Source: an uncultured Pelagibacteraceae bacterium
Lineage (GTDB): Bacteria; Pseudomonadota; Alphaproteobacteria; Pelagibacterales; Pelagibacteraceae
Direction of reading: 5' to 3'
DNA length: 64,000 nt
NCBI GenBank assembly: GCA_902526595.1
Contig: CABZLO010000001.1
Coordinates: 1-64,000 of the forward strand
Part shown: positions 53,260-61,175 of the stretch, piece after piece
Numbering within the stretch: the first letter of the stretch is position 1
How the letters are laid out: each line of letters opens with the position of its first letter
The notes under the pieces: generated by a model
Database searches by the model: none
Seen by the model: only the letters and a program-made list of their open reading frames with translations
Told to the model about the DNA's origin: nothing
Program-made: the position numbers and the translations under genes

Positions 53260-54149
53260 TTCAAGTACTCTCTTTTTCTAGAAAGTTTAAATCTTCTATA
53301 TACTAGAATTAGCACTAATAATAAAAATACTGATCCAATTCTAAATTCGGTACCAAGTATATAATCTGCAAATTCTTCAAATACGCCTAAACCCATACCT
53401 GACATTGCAACGCCAGGTAAATTTCCTAATCCTGCAATAATAACAATCATAAAAGATCTTATTGTATAAGGAAGTCCCATATAAGGGTGAATTGTAAAAG
53501 TAATTGAAATTAGTGCTCCAGCAACACCACAAAGAGCTGCATTAATTCCAAAAGTTGCTGCATAAACTTTTTCTGTATCAACACCTAAAATCTTTGCTGC
53601 TCTTGCATTTTGGGCTGTAGCTCTAATTGCACGACCAAGCTTAGATTTTTTCATGTAAATTACTAAACAAATTGCGAATAAAATGCTTATAAAAGCTGAA
53701 AATATTTTTGAATTTGGTAGCACTACATTACTGTTAAATAACATAGTTGTTCCATAATCTGAATTTGCGAGAACAACGTCTGCTCCAAATGCAAAGTTCA
53801 TTAATTGCATGAACAGAATACTTATTCCAAATGTTGCTAAGATAGATATAAACAAATCTCTATCGACGACTTTATTAATTACAAGTTTGTAAATTGCAAT
53901 ACCTACAAAAAACATTATTATTGGTGACACAATCACTCCCCATGCAGGGTGGATACCGTAAAGATACATAAAATAAGCAATGTATCCTCCTAAAATAACA
54001 AGATCTCCTTGAGCAATATTGATTATATTCATTACTCCCCATTGAAGTGCCATACCATATGCAATCAATGCAAATAAAATTCCAAGTAAAATTCCGTCCA
54101 AGCATGCTTGAACAGAAATCATTGGATATTGGAAGACCATGAAATCCAT
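53256..54149 (-). CDS. livH: Second LIV-type permease (LivH-like)
   Basis: A 297-aa permease: LDGILLGILFALIAYGMALQWGVMNIINIAQGDLVILGGYIAYF-type N-terminus (about 14-58), RATAQNARAAKILGVDTEKVYAATF coupling loop and IIAGLGNLPGVAMSGMGLGVFEEF. It starts 13 bases after a terminator hairpin that follows the binding-protein gene, and overlaps the 60-aa gene. Confidence 0.88.
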   Translation of the reverse strand: MDFMVFQYPMISVQACLDGILLGILFALIAYGMALQWGVMNIINIAQGDLVILGGYIAYFMYLYGIHPAWGVIVSPIIMFFVGIAIYKLVINKVVDRDLFISILATFGISILFMQLMNFAFGADVVLANSDYGTTMLFNSNVVLPNSKIFSAFISILFAICLVIYMKKSKLGRAIRATAQNARAAKILGVDTEKVYAATFGINAALCGVAGALISITFTIHPYMGLPYTIRSFMIVIIAGLGNLPGVAMSGMGLGVFEEFADYILGTEFRIGSVFLLLVLILVYRRFKLSRKREYLK

Positions 54150-54161
54150 AATGAATCCTAT

Positions 54162-54199
54162 AAAAAATACCCCCTATATATATTATATTAGGGGGTATT
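54162..54199 (-). terminator. Terminator hairpin after the second LIV binding-protein gene
   Basis: On the minus strand AATACCCCCTA pairs with TAGGGGGTATT across an AT-only loop of 12 bases, followed by a run of six T residues. It separates the binding-protein gene from the permease genes and probably lowers their expression relative to it. Confidence 0.88.
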
Positions 54200-54211
54200 T
54201 ATAGATTTGTT

Positions 54212-55450
54212 TTATCTTTGAGACCAAGAAGGAATGGGGTGAATCAATTTAGCTGAAGCCCATTTTGTTGGAGCAACAACTTTGTTTTCACATTTTCCAC
54301 CATCGTCACACATAACTTGGAAAAGTACCATTGGCTTATCAACATTCTGACCACCTGATGCAAATTTTATATTTCCATAAAAAGTTTGCATATTAGTAGC
54401 TGCAAGAGCATCCCTTACTTTCTTTTGATCAAAAGAATTTGCTCTTTCAAATGCATCTTTAAATACCAATAGAGCAGCTGATGATTCTGCTGCTTGATAT
54501 GGAGGCGCATAACCAAACTCTTTAGTAAAGTCTGCGTCATAAGTCATACCATCTTTAAAGAAGTCATCTTTATAAGTTAGTGTTTTGTGCCACTGAGAAG
54601 CACATAAAGCATATTGTGAGTTTTTACCATGTTGCTTTGATAATTTAGCAGCATCACAGTGAGTCATAGCTAACATTGGAACATCTACTTTCATCTCAGA
54701 AATTTGTCTGATAGCAGTTAGAGCGCCTTTTGTATGACCTGAAACAACTAAAACATCTGGTTTCATTTGCTTCACTTTTACTAAAGTAGCTGCCATATCA
54801 TTAAGCTCTTTTGGCAATTTATCATCAATTACCTTTTTAGAGCCAGTTCTTTTAATTGCATCTAAAACTCCAAGTCTTACGTCTTGAGAAAACGCATCTT
54901 GCTCAAATGCCATTGCAACAGTTACTGGTTTTCCGTTATTCTTTTCAACTGCTAAATCAATAGCAACATCAAGATATAAATTAGCTGGAGCTAAAACTGC
55001 AAATAGATATTTGTAACCTTTTGTAAACAAAGATCTAGACGCGCCGTTTGCTTCTACCATTGGAACACCATACTTTTCTGTAACTGGAGCTATTGCTTTA
55101 GTTAATCCTGAACTGTATGGACCAAGCATAAACTCAACACCATCTTGTGAAATTAATCTTTCAGCAAGTTGAGCTGCTCTTTTTGGGTTTGATTCATCAT
55201 CATAATAAATAATGTCAAACTTATAAGTTTTACCACCAACTTTAACACCACCCATGCTGTTAATTCTATCAACGGCCATGTTGTAACCATTTTGAGTATG
55301 AACACCATTTGAAGAGTATTTTCCAGTTAATGAAATTGCTGCACCTAAAACAATTTTATCTCCTACAACTTTCGCAAATGATACGACTGATGTTGATAAT
55401 AAAATTACAGCTGCAGAAATAAAACTTATGATTATTTTATTTATTTTCAT
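54212..55450 (-). CDS. Second LIV-type ABC transporter substrate-binding protein
   Basis: A 412-aa periplasmic protein with a signal peptide ending near SVVSFA. The type I fold shows in IVLGAAISLTGKYSSNGVHTQNGYNMAVDRIN-type sequence (about 34-65), YYDDESNPKRAAQLAERLI, GPYSSGLTKAIAPVTEKYGVPMV and EQDAFSQDVRLGVLDAI. It shares little with the binding protein at 42549 and resembles the amide/urea or branched-chain group. It has its own promoter and terminator and heads the operon 50516-54149. Confidence 0.88.
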   Translation of the reverse strand: MKINKIIISFISAAVILLSTSVVSFAKVVGDKIVLGAAISLTGKYSSNGVHTQNGYNMAVDRINSMGGVKVGGKTYKFDIIYYDDESNPKRAAQLAERLISQDGVEFMLGPYSSGLTKAIAPVTEKYGVPMVEANGASRSLFTKGYKYLFAVLAPANLYLDVAIDLAVEKNNGKPVTVAMAFEQDAFSQDVRLGVLDAIKRTGSKKVIDDKLPKELNDMAATLVKVKQMKPDVLVVSGHTKGALTAIRQISEMKVDVPMLAMTHCDAAKLSKQHGKNSQYALCASQWHKTLTYKDDFFKDGMTYDADFTKEFGYAPPYQAAESSAALLVFKDAFERANSFDQKKVRDALAATNMQTFYGNIKFASGGQNVDKPMVLFQVMCDDGGKCENKVVAPTKWASAKLIHPIPSWSQR

Positions 55451-55465
55451 TTTTATTTCCTCTTG

Positions 55466-55483
55466 TTATTAATTAATTAATAA
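55466..55483. promoter_or_regulatory. Perfect AT palindrome in the leader of the second LIV binding protein
   Basis: TTATTAATTAATTAATAA is its own reverse complement over 18 bases, placed between the possible -10 (55487-55492) and the AGAGG ribosome site (55459-55463). It matches the position of palindromes in the two other binding-protein leaders. Being purely A/T, it could partly be chance. Confidence 0.35.
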
Positions 55484-55486
55484 TTA

Positions 55487-55515
55487 ATTTAATAAACAAA
55501 TCTCTCTAATTGCAA
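55487..55515 (-). promoter_or_regulatory. Possible sigma70 promoter of the second LIV binding protein
   Basis: On the minus strand TTGCAA (55510-55515) and TTAAAT (55487-55492) are 17 bases apart, placing transcription start about 30 bases before the ATG. Confidence 0.4.
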
Positions 55516-55540
55516 GTGGCAATAAAGACCTCTGAATTAG

Positions 55541-56155
55541 TTAGTATTGTTGCGTTACAACGATAATTACTGCAATAATTACCAACACACTCGCTGAAAT
55601 TGTATTAATTGTTCTTGGTTTGGTATTGATCCAAGTAATTAGCTTTTGTGCAAGTAAAGCATAACCAATTAGCGATAAAAAATCTAAAACAACATAAGTT
55701 GTAATTAAAATTAAAAATTGAATCAAATAATTACCATTAAAATCTATAAACTGTGGAAAAATTAGTGGAAAGAACATCCAAGCTTTTGGACTAGTTCCAG
55801 CAACTAGAAAGCCATCTTTAAAAAAAGAAAAGAAACTTTTTGAGAAATCTTTATTAGTATTAATTTTTTTAGGTCGAGAATTATAAATATCAAATGCTAA
55901 ATATAAAATATAAACAACACCAATCCATTTAAATATATTTAAAAAATTTGAATTTTCTGAAAAGAAAGATCCAATCACAAAAATTACTAAAGTGGCTTGA
56001 ATGATATTAGCAGTAATATCTCCCAACGCAGTCCAAACACATTTTTGAACTCCATAATTCATAGAATATGAAACAATTACAATTCGTGGTGGCCCTGGAG
56101 TAATAAATAAAAATAGAATTATTTGTAAAAATAAAAAGTAATTAAGGGGAAGCAT
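55541..56155 (-). CDS. LysE family translocator
   Basis: A 204-aa six-span membrane protein with the LysE motif LFLFITPGPPRIVIVSYSM; TPGPP replaces the usual TPGPN. VAGTSPKAWMFFPLIFPQF matches the second conserved NPK-type motif with SPK. It exports amino acids or similar metabolites. Its start codon lies within five bases of an inverted repeat (56161-56207). Confidence 0.83.
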   Translation of the reverse strand: MLPLNYFLFLQIILFLFITPGPPRIVIVSYSMNYGVQKCVWTALGDITANIIQATLVIFVIGSFFSENSNFLNIFKWIGVVYILYLAFDIYNSRPKKINTNKDFSKSFFSFFKDGFLVAGTSPKAWMFFPLIFPQFIDFNGNYLIQFLILITTYVVLDFLSLIGYALLAQKLITWINTKPRTINTISASVLVIIAVIIVVTQQY

Positions 56156-56160
56156 TTAAG

Positions 56161-56207
56161 GATAGTCCTTAAAAACCGGGAGCTAAAGATGGCTAAGAAG
56201 GACTATC
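56161..56207. repeat. Long inverted repeat between the LysE gene and the TIGR03643-type gene
   Basis: GATAGTCCTT (56161-56170) and AAGGACTATC (56198-56207) are exact reverse complements, 27 bases apart. On the + strand TTTT follows, giving a terminator-like or structured-RNA layout; on the minus strand the hairpin would sit just before the LysE start. The loop carries CGGGAG and the start of a small frame. Confidence 0.55.
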
Positions 56208-56263
56208 TTTTACATAATATCAGAGGCCAAAAAAAATGCATTAAATTTTTATTTCAATTATAA
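56189..56263 (+). CDS. Possible 24-aa leader peptide upstream of the TIGR03643-type gene
   Basis: An ATG at 56189 with CGGGAG seven bases upstream opens a 24-codon frame beginning MAKKDYLLHNIRGQKK and ending TAA at 56261-56263. That stop is immediately followed by the GGG ribosome site and the ATG of the next gene at 56271. The right arm of the inverted repeat lies inside the frame. Translation here could open or close the hairpin, but no homologue is known to me. Confidence 0.35.
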   Translation: MAKKDYLLHNIRGQKKCIKFLFQL

Positions 56264-56270
56264 AGGGTTT

Positions 56271-56567
56271 ATGAAAAAAAAAGGTCGCATTCCTGTCACT
56301 CGAGTCAAAAATCCTGAACCAGAAATAACTGACCCAGATTGGGTCATTTGGGCAGCTTGGGCAGATCGGATTACTTTTGAAGAAATAGAAAAAAAAACTG
56401 GAAAAACAGAGTCTGAAGTAATCAGGATTATGAGAAGATCTATTAAACCAGCTTCTTTTAGATTATGGAGAAAAAGAGTTAACCAAAAAAGTATAAAACA
56501 CAGAAAAAAGTTTGAATACTCTAGAAAAGAAATTACTAGTAAAATAAAAAAAGGTGACTATTTATAA
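56271..56567 (+). CDS. TIGR03643 family small basic protein
   Basis: A 98-aa basic protein. The core PDWVIWAAWADRITFEEIEKKTG followed by SEVIRIMRRSIKPASFRLWRKRV fits the small TIGR03643/DUF2805 family, which has no assigned function. The first half looks like a helix-turn-helix, so nucleic-acid binding is conceivable. It is followed three bases later by glutaredoxin on the same strand. Confidence 0.8.
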   Translation: MKKKGRIPVTRVKNPEPEITDPDWVIWAAWADRITFEEIEKKTGKTESEVIRIMRRSIKPASFRLWRKRVNQKSIKHRKKFEYSRKEITSKIKKGDYL

Positions 56568-56570
56568 ATA

Positions 56571-56828
56571 ATGAAAAAAATTACAATATACACAGGTCCA
56601 TTTTGTAATTACTGCGATGCAGCAAAAAGATTGCTTGCTAGAAATAATGCACCTTATAATGAAATAGATATTTCAAAAGTTGACGGTGCTATGGATGAAA
56701 TGATTAAAAAAGCTAATGGCAAAAGAACAATTCCTCAAATTTTTTTTGATGACGAGCATATAGGAGGTTATGATGAAACAAGAGCCTTGGAAAAAGAAAA
56801 TAAACTTTTAGAAAAATTAAATAATTAA
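56571..56828 (+). CDS. grxC: Glutaredoxin 3
   Basis: An 85-aa glutaredoxin with the dithiol active site GPFCNYCDAAKRLL (C12, C15), cis-Pro in RTIPQIFFDDEHIGGYDE, and the usual glutathione-binding GGxD. It reduces disulfides and glutathione-mixed disulfides using GSH. The active site CNYC differs from the common CPYC by Asn for Pro. It is co-transcribed with the small basic protein. Confidence 0.9.
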   Translation: MKKITIYTGPFCNYCDAAKRLLARNNAPYNEIDISKVDGAMDEMIKKANGKRTIPQIFFDDEHIGGYDETRALEKENKLLEKLNN

Positions 56829-56830
56829 TT

Positions 56831-58057
56831 CTATTCTTCAATAGCTAGTTGTTTTTTAGCTAATGGAGTTAAATTTTCAATTTTAATTCTACCTTTGTAA
56901 TTAGTTTCAAAATCCTCTGCTGCAAAATCTGGTGGGCTTTCGCCTTTTAAGAATTTTTTTGCTTGTTTTTGCACATAATTAAGATTTTTTTTACAATAAG
57001 GAGTTGATCCTACATAAACTACATTTGAATAATTTTTTCCTAAATGTTTGTCCTCAACTGCATGAACAACATCTGGATGCCACCAAACTGTATCACCTGG
57101 TTTCATAATTGGAATTGAAATCAGTCCTTCTAACAGTAAAGAGTGATATTGTTTGTTTACCGACAAAGCTTTTCCTAATTTAGATCCACATAATTCATCT
57201 TTTGGAACGTCATCAAGTAAAGCTCTAGTTAAAATATAAGCCATAGCTTTAGCAATTGGAATTAGTTGCAAAGTTCCATCATTAGGTCCCTGTTCTGTTA
57301 AAGCAGTCCATCCTTGAAAAGTTCTAAAAACATGTGCAACTGCTGGTGACTCAAATTCAGTTGTCTTATCTCTATATTTTGCATCAAATGGATTAAATTT
57401 TATAAAATTATCTGAAAAAATATCTTTATATATTTTTTGGTAATAATCATCTGACCATCTTTCAACTGATCCTGCATCACAATGAGGTGATAAACCCAAT
57501 GTATTATCCCCTGGTTCTCTTCTTCTCACTCTATCTGCATAAGATAATGCTTTGCTTGGATCGAAAACCTCATACTCATCATTTTTATATATCCACAGAT
57601 TATTGAGCCAATTTTTAACTTTTAACATATTTTCGGAATGTCTGATCTCCATTTGAGCTTTAGACCAATAAAGGCCCATAATCTGAGGTTTACTAGATTT
57701 TAAATCACTAAAATAATTATCAAGACCAGATTTCTTTTTTTGATCGTCATAATAATTATTTTCTTCAATATATTTTTCCAAATCATTATTTAATTTTTCG
57801 ATAGTCATATTCTCAAATACGTCTCTAATTATGACACATCCTCTTTTTTTTATACTCTCTACAATTTCGGTATTTCTTTGGTTGATCTGTTTGAAAGATA
57901 TTTCAGGTATAATTGATTTTTTTGAGTCTTTTAATTTTAAAATTTCGTCTATTTCGGATTTTATATATTTTTCAATTTTATTAAAATTTTCTTTATAATT
58001 TTTTGAAGAATTCTTTAATTTACATTTAAGTTTCTTAATATCAATTTCTTTAAACAT
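56831..58057 (-). CDS. DUF1479 (YbiU-like) putative Fe(II)/2-oxoglutarate-type oxygenase
   Basis: A 408-aa protein of the DUF1479 family. LGLSPHCDAGSVERW carries an H-x-D pair (H182, D184) and VWWHPDVVHAVED the distal His (about 322), the facial triad of a cupin-fold dioxygenase. The first ~60 residues are helical and highly charged. It also shows RTFQGWTALTEQGPNDGTLQLIP, a conserved DUF1479 stretch. Substrate is unknown. Confidence 0.83.
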   Translation of the reverse strand: MFKEIDIKKLKCKLKNSSKNYKENFNKIEKYIKSEIDEILKLKDSKKSIIPEISFKQINQRNTEIVESIKKRGCVIIRDVFENMTIEKLNNDLEKYIEENNYYDDQKKKSGLDNYFSDLKSSKPQIMGLYWSKAQMEIRHSENMLKVKNWLNNLWIYKNDEYEVFDPSKALSYADRVRRREPGDNTLGLSPHCDAGSVERWSDDYYQKIYKDIFSDNFIKFNPFDAKYRDKTTEFESPAVAHVFRTFQGWTALTEQGPNDGTLQLIPIAKAMAYILTRALLDDVPKDELCGSKLGKALSVNKQYHSLLLEGLISIPIMKPGDTVWWHPDVVHAVEDKHLGKNYSNVVYVGSTPYCKKNLNYVQKQAKKFLKGESPPDFAAEDFETNYKGRIKIENLTPLAKKQLAIEE

Positions 58058-58062
58058 GCTAG

Positions 58063-58437
58063 TTAGCTTTTAGGTTTAAATATGAGACAAACACCATTGT
58101 TGCAGTATCTTTTACCGGTTGGTTGTGGTCCATCATCAAAAATATGTCCATGATGACCACCACAATTTTTACAATGATATTCTGTTCTGGCATAACCTAT
58201 ATGATGATCTGTTTTTGTTTCAAATGCATCAGGTAAAGACTCATAAAATGAAGGCCAACCAGAACCACTTTCATATTTTGTTTTAGATTCGAACAATTTA
58301 ACTCCACAATTTGCACAATGAAAACTTCCTTCTCTTTTTTCATGGTTAAGCTCACTTGTTCCTGCAAGCTCTGTGCCTTCTTCAAATAGAATTAATTTTT
58401 GTTCTGGAGTTAAGTTTTGGTTTATTTTTTTTACCAT
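58063..58437 (-). CDS. msrB: Peptide methionine (R)-S-oxide reductase
   Basis: A 124-aa MsrB: zinc cysteines CANC (41, 44) and CKNC (89, 92), ESGSGWPSFYE, and GHHGHIFDDGPQPTGKRYCNN with the catalytic C112. It reduces methionine-R-sulfoxide in proteins. An extra Cys at 117 (GVCLIF) is close to the catalytic one and could act as resolving Cys. No MsrA is adjacent. Confidence 0.9.
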   Translation of the reverse strand: MVKKINQNLTPEQKLILFEEGTELAGTSELNHEKREGSFHCANCGVKLFESKTKYESGSGWPSFYESLPDAFETKTDHHIGYARTEYHCKNCGGHHGHIFDDGPQPTGKRYCNNGVCLIFKPKS

Positions 58438-58439
58438 GA

Positions 58440-59333
58440 TTAAATATATTTAGCACATGATTGATGTAACATTGAATGTAATTCTACTAATTTAGTAAAA
58501 TCTTTATTATATCCTCCTCCTAAGACACCACAAATTGGTATTCTTTTAGAGAAAAAATTCTCTACAACTAATTCATCTCTCATTCTTATTCCGTCATCCG
58601 AAATTTTTAATTTCCCTAATCTATCGTTAAAATGAATATCTACTCCTGCAATGTAAAAAACATAATCAAAATTCTCTTCATTTAACTCTGTTAAATAATG
58701 TTTTAATGTTTTTATATAACTTTGATCCTCCAAATTATCTTCTAGCTCAACATCTAAATCACTTATTGATTTTTTTGCTGGATAATTTGTCTTTGAATGC
58801 ATGCTAAACGTATATACATTTCTATTTTCTTTAAATATGTCTGAGTTACCATTACCTTGATGTACATCTAAATCGACTATAAGAATTTTATTAGCTAGAC
58901 CTCTATTAATCAAATAATGAGCTGCAACGGCAACATCATTAAATACACAATATCCAGCACCACCATTATAATTTGCATGATGACTACCTCCTGCAGTGTT
59001 ACAAGCTATTCCATAATTAATAGCAAGTTTTGAAGCAAGAACTGTACCACCAGTTGCAACAAGTGATCTTTGCACCACGCTATCTACTAATGGAAACCCT
59101 ATTTTCTTCACTGCATCTTTACTTAATGTTTTATTTTTAATATCTAAAATATATTCTTTAGAATGTGCGTAATTCAAAGTCTCAACGGAGCAAGCGTAAG
59201 GTTTATGAAACTTTCCAACTATTCTATTTTTAATTAAATAATTAGCTAATTCCCCAAACTTATTAATTGGAAATTTATGATCATCTCCAATTTTTGCAAA
59301 ATAATCCTCATGATTAACAACTGGAAGTTCCAT
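58440..59333 (-). CDS. Histone deacetylase family protein (acetylpolyamine/acyl amide hydrolase type)
   Basis: A 297-aa arginase/deacetylase-fold protein. GGSHHANYNGGAGYCVFNDVAVAA gives the charge-relay His pair (118, 119), DLDVHQGNGNS the zinc ligands D156 and H158, and YIAGVDIHFNDRLGKLKISDDG the third ligand region with the usual DxxxxDxLG. Bacterial members remove acetyl groups from polyamines or other amides. Its link to the polyamine-type importer elsewhere in the window is only thematic. Confidence 0.85.
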   Translation of the reverse strand: MELPVVNHEDYFAKIGDDHKFPINKFGELANYLIKNRIVGKFHKPYACSVETLNYAHSKEYILDIKNKTLSKDAVKKIGFPLVDSVVQRSLVATGGTVLASKLAINYGIACNTAGGSHHANYNGGAGYCVFNDVAVAAHYLINRGLANKILIVDLDVHQGNGNSDIFKENRNVYTFSMHSKTNYPAKKSISDLDVELEDNLEDQSYIKTLKHYLTELNEENFDYVFYIAGVDIHFNDRLGKLKISDDGIRMRDELVVENFFSKRIPICGVLGGGYNKDFTKLVELHSMLHQSCAKYI

Positions 59334-59335
59334 TT

Positions 59336-60286
59336 TTATTCTAGCACTCTTATTGGCTTACCATTAACACAGGCCTCTAAACCCTCAATCATTTGATTGT
59401 AAAAAATACTATAATTTTCAGCAGTAACATACCCTATATGTGGGGTTAACAATGCGTTAGGTAAAAATCTCAACTTATTATTTTCTGGTAATGGTTCTTT
59501 CTCATATACATCTATACCTGCACCAGCAATCACATTAGTTGATAATGCAATAATTAAATCATCTTCATTAATAATCTCCCCTCTAGAAGTATTAATAATA
59601 AATGAGTTCTTTTTCATGTTATCAAATTCTTTAATTGTAATGCAATCTTTATATCTTTCACCGCCTTGGACATGGATTGATAAAAAATCAGAATTTTTTA
59701 TTAAGTCGTCTTTGCTGCATGGAAGCACATCTAATTCCTTGCATGTATCAAGATTTAAATTTTCGCTCCAGGCCATAACTTGCATTCCAAAAGCTTTTGC
59801 AATTTTTGCAACCTGTGATCCTACTTTTCCTAAACCAATTAATCCTAAGATTTTTCCTTTTAGTTCAACACCAAGGGTTGTTTGCCAGTATCCTTGATAC
59901 ATATTGTCGAATTCCTCTTTAAAATTTCTAGCTAAGCCTAATATAAGCGCCCAGGTTAACTCAGGGGTTGGGTTTTTATTTATATCAGTACCACAGACAA
60001 TTATTTTTCTTTTTTTGGCAGCATCTAGATCAATTGATTTATTTCTTAATCCACTAGTGATAACAAATTTTAAACTATTTAAATTATCAATTAAATTTTT
60101 AGTAATTGGTGTTCTTTCCCTCATTATAAGCAATGCCTCAAAATCTAATAATTGCTCTAAAGCATCAGCCTCATCTACAAAAGGCTCACTAAAAACTTTA
60201 AATTCATATTTTCCAGATAGTTTTTCTAAATCTACAAATTGTTGTGCAACATTTTGATAATCATCTAAAATAGCAACTTTAAGCAT
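59336..60286 (-). CDS. D-isomer specific 2-hydroxyacid dehydrogenase
   Basis: A 316-aa NAD-dependent dehydrogenase: GLIGLGKVGSQVAKIAKAFGMQVMAW (nucleotide-binding), NTSRGEIINEDDL (substrate Arg), GAGIDVYEKEPLP (Glu) and LLTPHIGYVTAE (catalytic His). It reduces a 2-keto acid or the reverse. It resembles the phosphoglycerate/hydroxypyruvate dehydrogenase branch without the C-terminal ACT domain. It overlaps the upstream EamA gene by eight bases. Confidence 0.87.
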   Translation of the reverse strand: MLKVAILDDYQNVAQQFVDLEKLSGKYEFKVFSEPFVDEADALEQLLDFEALLIMRERTPITKNLIDNLNSLKFVITSGLRNKSIDLDAAKKRKIIVCGTDINKNPTPELTWALILGLARNFKEEFDNMYQGYWQTTLGVELKGKILGLIGLGKVGSQVAKIAKAFGMQVMAWSENLNLDTCKELDVLPCSKDDLIKNSDFLSIHVQGGERYKDCITIKEFDNMKKNSFIINTSRGEIINEDDLIIALSTNVIAGAGIDVYEKEPLPENNKLRFLPNALLTPHIGYVTAENYSIFYNQMIEGLEACVNGKPIRVLE

Positions 60287-61175
60287 TTATTTTTTTTTTG
60301 TTTGATAAAAACAAACCTAATATAATTAAAATGGTTCCAATTAAATGATAAAATAAAAATTTTTCATCAAAAAATATCATTGCAAAAATCGTACTAAATA
60401 AAGGGATTAATGATAAAAATATTCCTGATCTATTGGGCCCTATTATTGATACTGCTCCAGCCCAACAATAATAAGATCCAATGCTTGGAAAAATCGCAAC
60501 ATAAAGTAAAATATATATTAAGTTTAAATTTACATTTATTGAATTACCCTGATTTAATTCAAGAAAAAAAGCAGGTGTAAGCATTAGCAGTCCAAAAGTA
60601 CAAATAATTTGGACAAGTGCTAGCAGAGAGATTTCAAAATTTCTTTTTTTTAAAAAAGCAGAGTAAACTCCCCAGGAAATAATTGCAGCGACCATAAATA
60701 AATCTCCTGTATTAAAGTCTAGCGAAACCAATATGTCTAAATCAAGTTTAGTAATGATTACTAAAATTCCTAGTGTTGAAATTAACAGACCAGATAATTG
60801 AAAAATATTTGTTTTTTCTATTTTAAGTAAAAAACAAACCAAAATAATTGTAGCTGGTATTGCAGTGTTAAAAAGTGATGCATTTATTACTTGTGTATAA
60901 TTTAGTGCCTTGTAAGTAAGAGCAGTAAATAAAAACACACTAGTTACTCCTAATAAAAATAATAATTTAAAATTTTTAAATATTATTTTTTTTAAGCTTA
61001 AAATTTCTTTATAAGTAAAAGGCAATAATATTATCCAAACTAGAAGCCATCTTAAAAATGCGAGTGTAAATGGGGATATACTTTCTATAAATGCAAATTT
61101 TCCTATATTAAAATTGCCTGCCCAAAACAATGTGGCGCAAACCAACATAAAGTAAGCTTTAAAATTTTGGCTCAC
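60279..61175 (-). CDS. EamA/DMT family transporter
   Basis: A 298-aa protein with about ten spans in two EamA repeats (LVCATLFWAGNFNIGKFAF at the start, ISWGVYSAFLKKRNFEISLL in the second half). NKKKIN tail is basic. It probably exports a small metabolite. It is linked by a one-base gap to a DadA-like gene and by overlap to the hydroxyacid dehydrogenase gene, so the three form a unit. Confidence 0.85.
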   Translation of the reverse strand: MSQNFKAYFMLVCATLFWAGNFNIGKFAFIESISPFTLAFLRWLLVWIILLPFTYKEILSLKKIIFKNFKLLFLLGVTSVFLFTALTYKALNYTQVINASLFNTAIPATIILVCFLLKIEKTNIFQLSGLLISTLGILVIITKLDLDILVSLDFNTGDLFMVAAIISWGVYSAFLKKRNFEISLLALVQIICTFGLLMLTPAFFLELNQGNSINVNLNLIYILLYVAIFPSIGSYYCWAGAVSIIGPNRSGIFLSLIPLFSTIFAMIFFDEKFLFYHLIGTILIILGLFLSNKKKINA

